Below, one piece after another: positions 1-27,062 of a DNA stretch of 64,000 nt. The DNA is from Eleginops maclovinus. Its lineage: Eukaryota; Chordata; Actinopteri; Perciformes; Eleginopidae. The notes under the pieces are model-generated. The model searched no databases. It saw only the letters and a program-made list of their open reading frames with translations, and had not been told where the DNA came from. The stretch covers positions 6,693,043 through 6,757,042 of the forward strand of contig NC_086362.1 of the NCBI RefSeq assembly GCF_036324505.1, given 5' to 3'. How positions within the stretch are numbered: position 1 is the first letter of the stretch; each line of letters opens with the position of its first letter. A program made the translations under genes and the position numbers.

Positions 1-1646
1 CATCCGTTCACAAAGCTGCGTTTGCCCTTCAACTTATTTATTGATGTACTGAACATGGAAAAACTCCAAAGTATCCAAACACAAAGTAAAGAACACGTAC
101 ATCCCCTTAAATACTCAACAAAAAGTTTCTATTCCAGAAAAAAATGCTGTGAACCAAATAAGACTATACAACTCCAAATAAATAATCATTATTATAGAAA
201 GAATTGAGATAAGGTGGGGTGGGGGGGAAACGAGAGTCCGGCATGACTCCGCAGATGTGTCCCCACAGCAGCAGGTATCACAACTCGTTTACAGAAACAC
301 AAAGAGGAATAGAAAAGCAGCTGCAGATAATCAGAATAATGCATAGCACACTGCTCAGTTAGGGGGGCACGTGGTGTTCAGACTCCCCCAGTGAATAAAG
401 CAATATACACCATTTAAAGACAGGTTATATGCATATATATGAGTATGAAAAAAAGTGGTTTATAATCATTCTTTACCACATAAATATATATCTATAATGT
501 TTATATATAAAAAACAAAAACAAGTCTATAGTCTTTAATTTTTTTTTACCATCTACAGACCAAACAACAGATTTGAAATCAGGAGTCCAACTGAGAGGAA
601 GTTAATATCCCAAATTAAAATACCTCACATACTCCATAAAAGAAAAGAAAAAAAGATATTTATAATATCACACTTTCCAATGAAGTCCAAACTAAAATAA
701 TACTGATAAACATAAAAAGGACTTATTTACAAATTATTCCTCCACTATCTCCAGACCGGCTGCTGCCTTCACTGGCTTCATGTAAAAACCCCTCTTAGTG
801 GTGATGTTTTTAGAGGAAGAAGCTGCATCTGAAGGGATCCGTTAGGAAGAACTGATTTTACCTTTAAGATACCTCCACGTTATAATTTAGCATGCACTTT
901 TTCCTCAGTATTTTTGTCCAAATGGATTCAGAGGGGCCAGTCGTGTAAGATTTTACAAACCAGCACAGTTATTGATCCTATAATCTAAAGATAATACAAA
1001 GATCTCAAAAGTGGTTTTTTTTACATCATAAATCTCCCCAGAAATTTCAACCTCTGCAAACTTTCCTGTAAAGTTCAAAAGCTCACAATATGAAGATATT
1101 TCTCAAAGTCAAAATATTTTGTTCCAGGTCCAGTAAAAAGTGTCTCCAAATTGTTCTTGTTATAAAAATAGATGCATTTCAAACCCACATCAAAGAGGTT
1201 CTTAGCTCTTTGGCAAGGTACTGCTTTAAGAAGTTTTTTTTTGTCTTTTTATCTGTTAATTTTACAACATTATGCAGCCAACCAATAACAACTCATATTA
1301 CAATGAACAGAATACTTACAAAAATAGTTCAACAGAAGAACTGCTAAACACTGAAGGCAAAACGTACCTGAAGGCAACTCAGGACACAAATACAAAATAA
1401 ATCACAACGCAGAACTTTACAAGACTTAATGTGCAACAAAAACACAAACCCGTCGTCCTCCTGCGAGTCTCAGCTCACACCTCAGGTTTTTTTTTAAATA
1501 CTAAGATTCAAAGCGTAGCGAAAAAAAAAAATTAAAGTAAATCACATTGTTGGACGATACATTTTCCTTCGTAACACTGATTCACAAAGCTGTGTTTACT
1601 AATGTAGGAAGTTACTCTTCCTGTGTCCACGGAAACACACAAGGGT
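1..1646 (-). other. elavl2: elavl2 3' untranslated region
   Basis: This is the AT-rich sequence downstream of the stop with no credible open frame. On the mRNA strand there is an 11-base U tract about 115 nt after the stop (1531-1521) and several other U-rich runs, the type of site Hu proteins bind. The one canonical AATAAA I see on this strand lies at 42-37, so the transcript probably ends within about 30 nt of the window edge. Confidence 0.75.
37..42 (-). terminator. Candidate elavl2 polyadenylation signal
   Basis: The minus strand reads AATAAATAAG here, a canonical poly(A) signal about 1.6 kb after the stop codon. Cleavage would fall at or just beyond the left edge of the window, so a downstream GU-rich element cannot be seen. 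Confidence 0.5.
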
Positions 1647-13890
<12,244 letters not shown>

Positions 13891-14271
13891 TGGTGTAGCA
13901 TAACAAGCTGTTCAATTTTCAAAAGTAGTCAGGTAGGCTCTTCAATATCTAAATGTGTGTTTGTAGCATGAATACCCTCAGGATATGTTCCATGCTTTGA
14001 CATTATGTGGTGCCACCACAGCTGAATTCTTAAACATTAACATGTTAGCATAGGCTTAAAATAATGAACCAGCAACTACTGAATGCACGAAGACCCTTTG
14101 TTAACAGAGCAGACAATCACACCACACTGTGCATATCTTAAGAAGCAATAAAGCCCTCACTTCTAGACACAAACACCCAGAAATTAGAATCATTCACCAA
14201 CCCCCGAAGTGCTTTGAAAATGAATGAATTCAGATTTTTGGTGTAGAATGATAAAAGAGAATGCAACAGAC

Positions 14272-14362
14272 CCCAGTCCAAGGCTCCGGCGCCCACGAAC
14301 CACTTCTCAGAAGAGAAGCCACATCGCACAGTCTCACTGCCATGATAGTTGGGAGAGGCCTT
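14272..14362 (-). CDS. elavl2: elavl2 alternative first coding exon (extended N-terminus)
   Basis: This is a 91-nt exon with acceptor gtctgcag|AAGGCC and an in-frame ATG at 14343-14341. Its 24 codons begin MAVRLCDVASLL and end EPWTG. It joins in phase 0 to the CAG-containing form of the next exon to read [12 protein letters not shown], which I recall from Xenopus and mammalian ELAVL2 long isoforms (389 residues in Xenopus). The donor GGG|gtctgt is weak, as expected for an alternative exon. Position 21 of the exon's peptide neighbourhood has Pro (WAPEP) where tetrapods have Ala. With the second AG of the NAGNAG acceptor, Gln25 is lost (388 residues). Confidence 0.85.
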
Positions 14363-17300
14363 CTGCAGACATGGACACAGAGAGGACTTCTTGTTAGAGC
14401 AGTCAGAGAGACATCGCAGAGCAGACAGTGGTTCAATCAGCGGGCGGAGAGGGGAATGGATCATAACTGGAAGGACAAATCAATCTGCTTATATTTCTCT
14501 CATCAAGAAGACGATAATGTTTGGGATTAATAATTAACACTGCACAACTTTCCAATAAGTCTATGAAACACTCATACTTAAGCAATAAACTAGGGACAAA
14601 TAATCTGAGATGAGTCAAAGTGCGTCGAACAGAAGTTTAACTGGGAATTCAAATTAAACTTCAGTCACCACAAAGATGAAACTAACATATTATTGCACTA
14701 CGACTAAGGCGATAAAAGCTACTGCTGCACCATGTTAAAACTACCAGTCAAATATGAGGACATTCGAGATACAGCTGCAGGGATATATTGCATTTCTGAT
14801 CATAAGATAAGCTAACACAAATCATTGAATCTCTTCTTCTGGCGTTTTGAAATAATTCATAAAGATTCATTTAATATGCACCAAATGTGCAGCCTTAAGC
14901 ACATAAGCATGAAGACCCTGTTAGAGAGCAAATAACTCTTTGATTATGGGTTGCAATCTCAATAGCAAAAAGAAATAGAAACCTGATGTATTGTGCAGCT
15001 GTACTGTGTAAAATCTTCAAATTGGGAACATATAAGACTGAGTTGACTCTGCTGCACATTCACATGATGTCTGTTCTTCATCTAAATTAAGAATCATAGA
15101 GCCACACAGGTTGCAGCAGTAAAATCTGAGCATTTAGTTTCCTTTTTATGAATTAGTTTCACCTTGTTTGACGCATCTCTTGGAAATGTCAACCTTCCAT
15201 AACTTAGATGAATTTTCTCCATGAAAATAGAAACGCATTTGTACGGTGAACAGGAATGAAGATGATCCATAAATCTCCAGAGAGAATCTCAAAAATGTAT
15301 CTAACAGAGTTTTTATATTCATATATAGACATTTATCTGCTGCAGTCAGGAGGGAGTGTGTGTATTCAATAGAGTCTTTCGACTCATCCATGAGAGGATT
15401 TATTCAACAGATCTTTAAAAAGGATTTCTCTATAATATCAATAACCGAAAAGGTAAAAGTGACTTCCTGCATAGTAAAAAAGGATCAATCGGGCTAACAT
15501 GCAGCAGTTTGGGCATATATTTGTGTGTTTTTCATGAAATCTATATCCTTCCTCATCATCAGCTTCCTGCCTCTCATGACTCATGTGAATCTCTGTCATC
15601 ATGTCCCCAAACCAAGGTCAAAGCAGACTACATAACGGGCCCTGATGACCCAATAACACAGAAATTTCTCTTCACTAGAACAAACAATAACCTCAGATGA
15701 GTAGCTCATCGTCCACATGACCAGCATGCACTGCAGCGAGGATCACAGAGACTCTGAACCAGGACAGTTAGCAGGACATGCAGAGAGATATAATAAACAA
15801 CTTTCATTAAAAAGACAGCGGCAGAATAAAGAGCCAACTGAATCAATCCATAGAGGTAAAAATAGATCGACCTGTATCAACATTATAGACATATACACAA
15901 CACTGGATATTTCCCTACCTCAAACAAACGTAATCACCACTCTGAAACCTGTGTGGTATTCTTAACTATTCTGCTCATTTTAATGTTGATAGTATTTAGT
16001 TTTGTGACAAATGTGGACATCTCAAAGTGGTTTCACACTTCCAAGATGTAATAACAATGCAGCTTATTGTGTTCACTGCTTTAGATCAGCATAAATCAGT
16101 TGACAAAATCCTGAATCATAACAAAACTGGAGTTTTGCTGCACCCAAAGACTGAAACAAGGATATTTGTCAATGCAACAGGATGTTTTCTGTTTATGCTC
16201 CATTCAGCACAAATAGACAACAAAGCTGCATATCATCCTCTGAATGTCAGCTGATAATGGTAATTAAAGGTAAGAGACTCAGGCGAGGTGCAGCTCAGCT
16301 CTGCCTCCTGCTGCTCTTTCCATCTGCCTTCTCCAAATATAAACCCAGTCAGAGCCTGAAAATATGCTTATACAGTGCAACGTTTCTGCAGGACAGACAT
16401 TTTTAAAAACAATATTCAGCCACAAAAATCCTCACAAGAACATACTGTGTTAGAGAATCTGTCTGCCTTCAATCTCCATGTGTTTAACCTTTTTATTCAC
16501 AAACACTGGCTGCTGTCCCGCCGGAGTAGGAGCCACGAGGCAGGAACATTTTCTCAGATAAACACTTGGAAGAGAGCGCTTGGCAGGACGCCTCTCCCAA
16601 AAAAAAATATAAAAGCAGCAGCCGAGGCTTTCAGCGTGCAGCCAGCGCAGCATCCAGATCCCCCTGAGGCCTCAAACGCACCACAGAAACACCAGCTCCT
16701 CTTACTGCTTCCAGCATGCAAAGTGTAAACATACTCTGTTACAAGTAAAATCCTGAATGATACATTTTACTAGTGTACTAAAATTACTCATTATTTAATG
16801 TGTACAAGTGACCTGTTCCTTCATTTTAAAAGGATTTATTTAGGGGTGAAAGGTAATATAAATACTCCTCAGCACTGATATGTTCTTTGAATGATACTGC
16901 ATCTATTCCCGGACAACAATTATCATTTTTGAAATAATTCATTATTTAGATCTCTTTCCTGCATTGAGTCGGATCCCGGTGATCCACATTCAAATTAAAC
17001 ATTTTCTCTGACTTTCCGCTCAACTCAGATTCTATGCATATGGTGTCTGTTTTCCTACAATTAGATATTCAAGTAAATCTAAGTCTAGTTAGAAACATTA
17101 TATGATAGACACACTTGCTAAAATAGCTATTAATTATTATATTTTTATGAAATAAACTCTGCTCTACAATGAGCACACACTGCTTTATATCATTTCAGTT
17201 ATATTGCTTTCTATTTGATTGTACAGGGTATTTGACAAGGCCTTCAGCTTCCTCTCCCTTAGGCAACTGTCAATTAAAAAAAAAAAAAAATGTGTATAAA

Positions 17301-18469
17301 ACCTTCTGTTTGATCAGTAGATGATGAAGAGGAAATGTGATGAACTTGTTTAACCCGAGTGAGATCAGCGAGCACTCAGGGAGAGGAGGAAGAGGAGGCT
17401 CTGCTGCAGCTCCGGAGAGGATTACACTGAGCAAGTGTGCGTGACAGATAGGAGAACGAGAACACCCACACGCACGCACGCACGCGTCCTTGAAAAGTAA
17501 AATGCATGCAAGAAGGTTCAACATGTCCTCGCTGCAAACAGATGTGATGCTCCAATAGGAAGAAAATGCTATTAAAAATGGAGATATGTATTTATACATG
17601 TGCACCTGGAAAGATTTTCATGTAGTTGTCTTTTGGAACATTTAAGCATGGAAACCTGTCCGAGTGGAGCACTAAATACAACAATGAACTTGTAAATGAG
17701 CAGAGTAGGGCCACTGGAACAACATGCAACACCTCAAAACTAGCTTTGCTTTTTACCTTCCCTGCATGCAAAGTAGCATTACCGATTGACATTTAAAGAA
17801 GAGCATAGATGTCTCCACACAGAGGTTTTTCTTCAAATGCTATGCTGACTTACACTATAGAAAATAAATACAGTAAAAAGGGATGGAACCCTCAATATAA
17901 CTGGCAGTCTGCCTGCAAACTAAAGTGCATTATAACCCAACAACACTTGGGGAAAAAGGAATAATTAGAATAAACCAGATAGCACAGTCAGTGTGGAAAA
18001 ACATCCAGCTGCAACACATGTGCATCTATATGAAATAAATATAATCTGTATGGACCTTATGGAGAAAAAAAAATCAACTTGAGCCGGTATCTTCCTGCTC
18101 TCTTATCAAACTTTTTAGAATCAAAATCAGGTTTATTACCAAGTTTGTTTTTACACAAATGGGGAAATTTCCTTTGGTTTAAATGGTGCATACGAATATG
18201 TTTTGATGATGATGATTTTAAATGATTAAAATTAGAAAAGCTCAGTATAGGATCAAATGACCTGCCTGTTCTTGCATCCGTTTAACATGCAAACACTGTA
18301 AGACAGAATGACTTTGAGGAAGTATTTCTGACCATTTTTGAGTTCTTAAATAAATAGAAAAAACTAACATAGAATTGCATAAAGAGTGTAATGTACTGTG
18401 ACACGCAGTAAACAATTTCCACACTAGCGCATAGGTGCACAGGATATAGTGGGGGATATATATATATAT
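14363..18469. other. elavl2 5' intron, no gene seen
   Basis: This is AT-rich sequence with scattered short open frames and no recognisable domain. I see no splice-consistent coding exon and no transposon ends, apart from remnants of local duplications near 17.95-18.35 kb. Confidence 0.6.
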
Positions 18470-19290
18470 TAGTGTTGCACGGTGCACCGCTACTAGAAAG
18501 GTATCGCGATACCCTGCCGTTAAAACAACACCATTCCCCCATTTCATTAGTACCGGTACTTTTAGAACGACATTGTTTTAATAAGCGCCGTATTTCCTGT
18601 GTGTGTTCAGCGCTCTGCTTCCACTCCCTGCAGCCGTGACTGCAGTGCCTCCCCTCTCTCATGCACGCTCTAGCTGTCATATCATGTGACAAAACGAGAG
18701 CATGGCTGCAAGTCTGAGTGCTATTGCCGATGCACCTCGGATTGTTGACAAAAAAGATGAAAGAAACAAAATCTGGAAGTACTTTAGCTACATCTCTGTT
18801 GACGGAGAACACGCAGCTCTACATGATCACCACCGCAGCTCCGCCCCTTGTGACGGGACCCGTGCAGAGCAAAACACGTACTTCAAGTTAAAGACCTAAC
18901 ACATTTAACTATCTTATCTACATGTGGAACTAGCTAAACTAGATATAAATATGTTTATTCTTCACTGTCGGGTCTCTCATTACTGGATCATTGAGCTGCA
19001 TGAGACCGATGCGACTGGCTGTCAGGAGAGGGAGCGAGGGGAAAAGAGAGCACTTTTATTTCTCCTGTGTTATCATCCAAAGTTAATGTACACTTTTGAA
19101 TAACGTAGTTCATCTACTATAAGTAGTTTGTTTGACTGATTTTTCCCCCTCCAGGTTTAAAATAAAGCACAATAAAGACATTCAGGACGGTTTCCCCTTT
19201 TTTAAGAAAAGTACCGGAAAAGTATCGAAATCGCAATTCTTGACTTGGTATCGGTATCGAAACGAAAATGTTGGTATCGTGACAACACTA
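18470..19290 (+). mobile_element. Non-autonomous hAT-type element
   Basis: The ends TAGTGTTG and CAACACTA are inverted, with subterminal GGTATCG-like motifs near both ends. The flanks carry an 8-bp ATATATAT duplication on each side (18462-18469 and 19291-19298), the hAT target-site length, although the AT-rich context weakens it. Length is 821 bp. It encodes only a short open frame with a BED-finger-like start. Confidence 0.75.
18702..18899 (+). pseudogene. hAT transposase N-terminal fragment (BED-finger-like)
   Basis: A 65-codon frame has IVDKKDERNKIWKYFSYI, resembling the W-K-Y-F entry of BED zinc fingers in hAT transposases. The Cys and His residues expected later are not convincingly spaced, and the dimerisation and catalytic regions are absent. 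It is probably a leftover exon of the parent autonomous element. Confidence 0.5.
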
Positions 19291-22200
19291 ATATATATAT
19301 AAAAAAGGCCAAATGTGCTGCCTACGCGTTACCATCACAATGCTAAAAACAGTCAGTGCACTACTGTTATACAACTTTATTGATATCAGAACTTACACTA
19401 ATTATCCTTTTCTAAACAACACTTGAAATTACAATATTGGAATTTTTCGATATTCAAATAAACAAGATACAACAGTCAGTGTGAAATAAAATTCACACAT
19501 GTCCATCTATAGCAAATATATATTATCTGCCTGGAACTAAGGTAAAAATATCAACATCCTCCTGCTCTCCGCCCTTTATTTTTATACAATAGCCTATATG
19601 TAAAAAAAAAGGTCCAACAAGAGTAAACATCACAATCAATCAATTTACTGAAAAACTAAAACTGGCCCGCTGTCATCTAGAAACATCTGAGGCCTGCAGA
19701 AAGATTCAATTGCAAAAAGAAACTGAAGAGTTGTCTTCTCGTTAAAAGTCCATTATCTCATCACATTGCAATACATAAGACATAATGCGGGAAACACAAT
19801 ATGGCACTTTCAGTTACTTACAACATCATGAATCTGTATTTTCAAGCTCAAGAAACCAATTCGATCAACCGCGTGTGGATTAATTCTCAGCTAAAGAAAT
19901 GTTCTGCTAATTTAGCCTGACTTTCTCCATTCGTTAAGTCCATCTTAGTGAGAAATAAATAACAAGGGAATAACAGATATAATCATTGCATGGGATAACA
20001 AATATCTTCACTAAAACTGCAGAAGGAGGCAATTAAGTATTATTTAAGAATAGTTTTCTGCAGAAAAGCTGTAACTTAAACACAGAAAGTCAGTTTATTA
20101 ATAAATGACCTGTCTGGTTTTGCATCTGTTTAATATGCAAACACTGGGAGTTAAGAATGACTGAGGAATAAATGACAAATGTTTGTGGCAATTTAAGAAT
20201 TTTACTAATAAATAATAACTAAGAAATATATTAACATGAGGGCATGTCCTGTCTACAGGACAAACATTTGTGCACGAGCCGCCACATATTATGAAAACAC
20301 ATGAATTAGTTTGAGTTGTTTTATCCAAAAATGACTCAAACAAAGAGATGTCTCCCGAGATGGATGTCATTTTGAGGTTAAATAATAATTGGTAAACTTT
20401 TTATTTTTCTAACCATTTTAAAGACGAAACAACTCCTCAAAAAAATAAAGAGCTGATCTCAAGTCTCCGGAGGAGCTGCTGCAGACGCACAGAAGACAAC
20501 GCCTCAAACTATAAGCACAGAAATATAGAAACATGAGGGCTTGTTGCCATTTTATTAAAGTAAAAGCCAACTATTTAGATAAAATATTCATTAGTTTGAG
20601 TAATTTTATGAGAGAAAAGTTTGAAGGTTTTGAGATACTACAGGATGTATGTTGAGTTTAGGGAATAACTGATGGACATTTTTCACAATTTTCAGACATT
20701 CTATGGACTAAGAACTTGGTTAAATATTCAGCATATTGATAAACCTTGACAATCTTCTATCATACTTCAACTCACTTCTCACGTAGCCTTAAATCAATAC
20801 AAAAGGAAAATGTAACCATGTTAACTCGGTAGCAAGAGAGAGCTCAAATGCACAAAATATACTAGTAGATAACTTAAATACCAGAAATCTACTCTAATAT
20901 AGTGAAATGTGCATGCACCCCCCCTGCAGGATGCACACAGGTAGATAATATGCTTCGCCTTACTACAGTGTAAATATATAGACATGCTCCTGACCCTCAG
21001 ACTGCAGATGACTCAGTGCCAGTGGCCTCAGACATCAGCTGCTCTGTATTCAGAGCCACCCTCTGCACACCGTCAGAAGCAGGAAAAGGTGCAACACAGA
21101 GACAAAGATCACGCCTGTGTTTATATTCAGCACATTACTGTACAACACTCTGCAACGCCTGCAGCTCAAACTCTACTGGAGGACCAACTCTGATCTGTCA
21201 GGAGGAAACGTGCCAAAAAACATCCTCTGAACATGTGGACAGCATCACCTGCATGATTTAATTTAGTGTCGGCATCCTCATCACACTGTGTGCGTGCATC
21301 ACCTCGCACAACAAACCATCTCCAGTAAGGAAAATAAATCAAACGCAGCGTGCCACAACCTATTTTCTGCTCAGTAAAAAGCAACGCCTTTTCCATGACT
21401 AATCTCTCACAGTTTATTGCTACTGAGTGACATCCAACCATCACAATTAGTCAGTTACTGAAAAGCCAAACAGGCCTAACTGTAGAAACTCCCGAGGCCT
21501 GCAGATTCAAGATTTAGTTGCCAAACAAAATGACTTTGTCGACATCAGGTAAAAACCTCTAGTTTTTCACATTGCAAGATATGATATATAATGCCGGCAA
21601 CATAATACGGTAATGTCAGTTATATACAATGTCATGCAATCATTTTTTTTGTTTGTTATGTACAATACAGCTATAATATATACACAACAAGGCTAAATAT
21701 CCTGCTAATGAAGTCTTTCTTGACCTCAGACTCATAGGTCGATATAAGTGTTAAATAATAACAGGAGATATGATTATTTCATGGATTAAAAAAAACAAAG
21801 AATGAAAAGCATAATGAGAAATTACTAATATATGACATACACCTGTCCATCTCTGGACCCTGAATGCATCACCACATGAAACTTTATCTTCACTACAACT
21901 GCAGAGAGGCTGACAATTTAGTTTTAATTCAGGAAATATCTGCGTTGCAAATGATTGTACACAGCAAAAGTATAAAGTTATATTATTAAATATAGAAATA
22001 GAACTACAATGCTCAATGCATACATATTTGTATTTCACTAAAACGGTCTGACAAAAAGTGGTTTGAAGAGGTTTGAAATTGGAGTATTGTTAATGGCAAA
22101 GCTCTTATTTTAAATCTTTAAATCAATGTGTAACATTTATATATCTGGTGTAAGTGATATAGACATTTATTGATTAAAAAAAACATTTATGTTGTTCTAA

Positions 22201-22742
22201 TTGTAGTCTAAAATCTATTTATTCGTTTTATTTAATGTGAAGCCCGTTGAGCTGCATGTTACAGCCGCAAAGCTGCAGGTAAACGCAGCTCTGATTGATT
22301 AATGAGGCACACCTGTGCACTGCAGCACAAATGCACGGACTACCAGGCCGCATGCTAACTCTGAAACACCTTCGAAATCCTCCACAGCACGGGAAACCCA
22401 AACACCGATCATTAATATTTTCAAGTACATTTTTGTTAAATGTTAAGTGCATGCTGGTCCTGAAGAGAGCAGCAGGCGGCGGTGTGTTACACACTGCGGC
22501 TTAAACACACACCGCTACAGGTTAGCTAGCACGCACTCATGCAATATTTAATTAAGCTAGCTCTACGCAAATAAGTGTCGCAAAAGCTCCAGAGCCACGT
22601 TCCTTCCTGCTGCACGGCGCTGTGTGAGACTAGCCGCCGCCACCGATAAATGCATTCCCTCTGCCTACATTTGATGCACGGCTGATATATTTGATACATT
22701 TCACATTGAAAATTGATTACAGTAACCCTAGGGGTCTCTTAC

Positions 22743-22830
22743 CTGCTCGGCGTTGTGAGTATTTAGGGAGATACAGTGTGCACTCAAACTTTTGGTTGCA
22801 ATGTTGGCGCAGCGGAAAAGGGGCGGACGC
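22743..22830 (-). other. elavl2: Candidate noncoding first exon of elavl2
   Basis: On the minus strand, CGCCGAGCAG|gtaagaga is a near-perfect donor at 22743/22742. Upstream of it is a GC-rich stretch with a GC box. It lies 8.4 kb upstream of the alternative coding exon and carries no long open frame, as expected for a 5' UTR exon. The 5' end is a guess. A second donor (AAACG|gtaagatc at 23539/23538) could mark another first exon. Confidence 0.35.
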
Positions 22831-22880
22831 GGGAACACGGCCAACCTATGTAAACTAATCTGAGCGTGCAGCCCGGAAAT
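22800..22880 (-). promoter_or_regulatory. Candidate elavl2 promoter core
   Basis: A GC box (GGGGCGG at 22820-22826 on the plus strand) and an adjacent E2F-like GGCGCAGCGGAAA stretch lie just upstream of the candidate first-exon donor, in a locally CpG-rich segment (about 22.58-22.87 kb) of otherwise AT-rich DNA. There is no clear TATA box. This is inference only. Confidence 0.3.
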
Positions 22881-24200
22881 ACATCATAAAGCACTGATTA
22901 ACTACAGGTGCACTGTGAGATTTACAGGTAGGCCTACAGAAAAATGATTCTACCTTTGTCGTTATAAATATAAAAAGCTAAAACAACGAATGCTGATAAG
23001 TAGCATTAGCATTTAAAATACATAGCTACTGTCTTATCTCTTTCAGGATAGGAACTGTAGGCTTGTTACACCTTACAATTACACCAGAAATCCTATTTCA
23101 ACATGCAGAAATGAACTCCAAGTGCAACACTTTAACCTATAAATCATAAGCCTTATTGTGCATTTAAACCATTCCAATCGCCTTAGTTTAAATCACGTGT
23201 TTTAAATGAATATTCTCAATAAAATCCAGGTTGAATATCGTTAGGATGGTTTGTTTTCTGCAGCCATATTTCTCCAAATAGTCCTGATATTCCCAACGTG
23301 CCGTGAGTTTAACTCCGGGTGCGGACTCCGTGCCTCGGCCTATGGACACAGATACACTCCGGAGCATGTCTGACACCTTTGAGATGAGGAGGAGAGGAGA
23401 CGAGGAGATGTGGAGAGAAGCACATGTGCAGCATCTCTCCGTCAGAGCACCATGAAGCATCAACAGCGTCACTCAGTGTCGCATGCACACAGCATCCATC
23501 ACAGCGCTGCAGGGTAATGAGTGTAAAAGAGATCTTACCGTTTCTACAAATGAAAGTTACGGACGTCCTGAGGAAACAATCTCTTAGTGAACCCTGGCCA
23601 ATAGTCACAATGACGGCTCCGCTCTTTAACTCGGAAACATAAAAGCCAACACAAACAGGATAAAATGAGGAAATGAAATATTTATTAAATCAAAACACAG
23701 AAACAATGAGCTCCTCTCAGCAGAAGCATGAAACAAAAGGAAAAGGAAACAGAAGAAATAAAAGGAATCAAATCATTAAAAAAGCCGGCAGTGCCTGTCT
23801 CTCTTCACAGGGGTACCACACACGCGCGCGACATTACTGAGTGGAGGCGCAGCGCGAGGAGCAGCTCTTTAAAGGAAGTAGTCCTGACCTGCGATATACA
23901 AGCCACCTCACTCAGTCTGTGACCTTCCGCCGAAGCATCCAACATGCACATACACACACAGCGCGGAGGCATACCACACACTCATTCGCTATACGAGCTG
24001 TGCGAGGGGATTGGCTGCAGCAATCTCGGCAGACATCCGCGTGCCATTCGTCCTCCGCACCGTCACTCACTGCACTGTTAGACATCAGACATCCATATAA
24101 CATCCATCCTGCTCCTTCTACCCTATAGGCTACTATGCATCCATCCTATATCAACCGTACATCCAACTTGAATATATTCAGCTCATGTTCATGTTGCTAT
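22881..24200. other. Upstream flank of candidate elavl2 promoter
   Basis: CpG and purine-rich stretches lie at 23.30-23.45 and 23.82-24.08 kb, and a donor-like AAACG|gtaagatc is on the minus strand at 23539. Short open frames occur on both strands without family resemblance. It may contain alternative elavl2 first exons or enhancers. Confidence 0.35.
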
Positions 24201-24299
24201 TTGAATTTGTTCGTCTACTGTGACATGTAACAATGCCAAAGGAGTCCAAGGTAGGCATTTCAGGCAGGGGGGAGAGAGTGGGAGAGAAACTCCTGGAGG

Positions 24300-24420
24300 G
24301 AACACAGGGATTTTAGCCTTTGCAGACCATTTACATGCACAAAAACCTTTAGAACACTACAGGGAAGAGAAAACCACTAAAAGCCAAATAAGGCCTCTTT
24401 AAAAATACACCCTTACTATC
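24300..24420. repeat. RepD dispersed repeat copy
   Basis: GGGATTTTAGCCTTTGCAGA, CCATTTACATGCACAAAAAC and TTAGAACACTACAGGGAAGA match the 8.67-8.82 kb copy in the same orientation. Confidence 0.6.
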
Positions 24421-24676
24421 ATCCTAAATATTATACATCCATTCTTAGAAGGGTTTCAGAATGTGCACCTTGCATAATAACAACAAATGATACTCGTTTT
24501 TTCATTAATATGTTTTATTCCACATGTTCATTCTGTCACCATCATCGTGGAAACAATAAACTGACCTGATGCATTTGTGTTAGGGATGGGTGAGTATTAC
24601 AATAAAACTATAAAGGTACGGGTCTCTCTGTGTCCCGATTCAGCACCACGGACAGCTCTCAGTGTCACACACAGTA

Positions 24677-26968
<2,292 letters not shown>

Positions 26969-27062
26969 AAGAAGAAGAAGAAGTTGTAAAAAAAGAAGTG
27001 TGAGAAGAAGGAGAAGGAGAAGAAGAAGCAGAAAAAGAGAAGGAGAAGGAGAAGAAGCGGAG
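26969..27062. repeat. GAA/GGAGAA polypurine tract
   Basis: Nearly 95 nt of purine-only AAG and GGAGAA units, broken briefly near GTTGTAAA and GTGTG. The opposite strand gives an open frame rich in Leu from CTT/CTC codons, which is not a gene. Confidence 0.9.

Larger units (their letters stand above)
17950..22000. repeat. Old local duplications in elavl2 5' intron
   Basis: Diverged copies of the same segments recur about 1.5-1.85 kb apart. 18255-18330 resembles 20105-20180 (AATGACCTGCCTG, ATGCAAACACTG). 17960-18100 resembles 19470-19580 (CAGTCAGTGTG). 19640-19860 resembles 21440-21640 (GAGGCCTGCAGA, TTGCAATACATAAGACATAATG versus TTGCAAGATATGATATATAATG). Between them I see no genes. Confidence 0.55.

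Noticed and set aside
14230..14436. Upstream extension of the MAVRL exon to an earlier ATG
   Set aside because: The extra codons precede a good acceptor (gtctgcag at 14363) and lack conservation in memory, so they are intronic.
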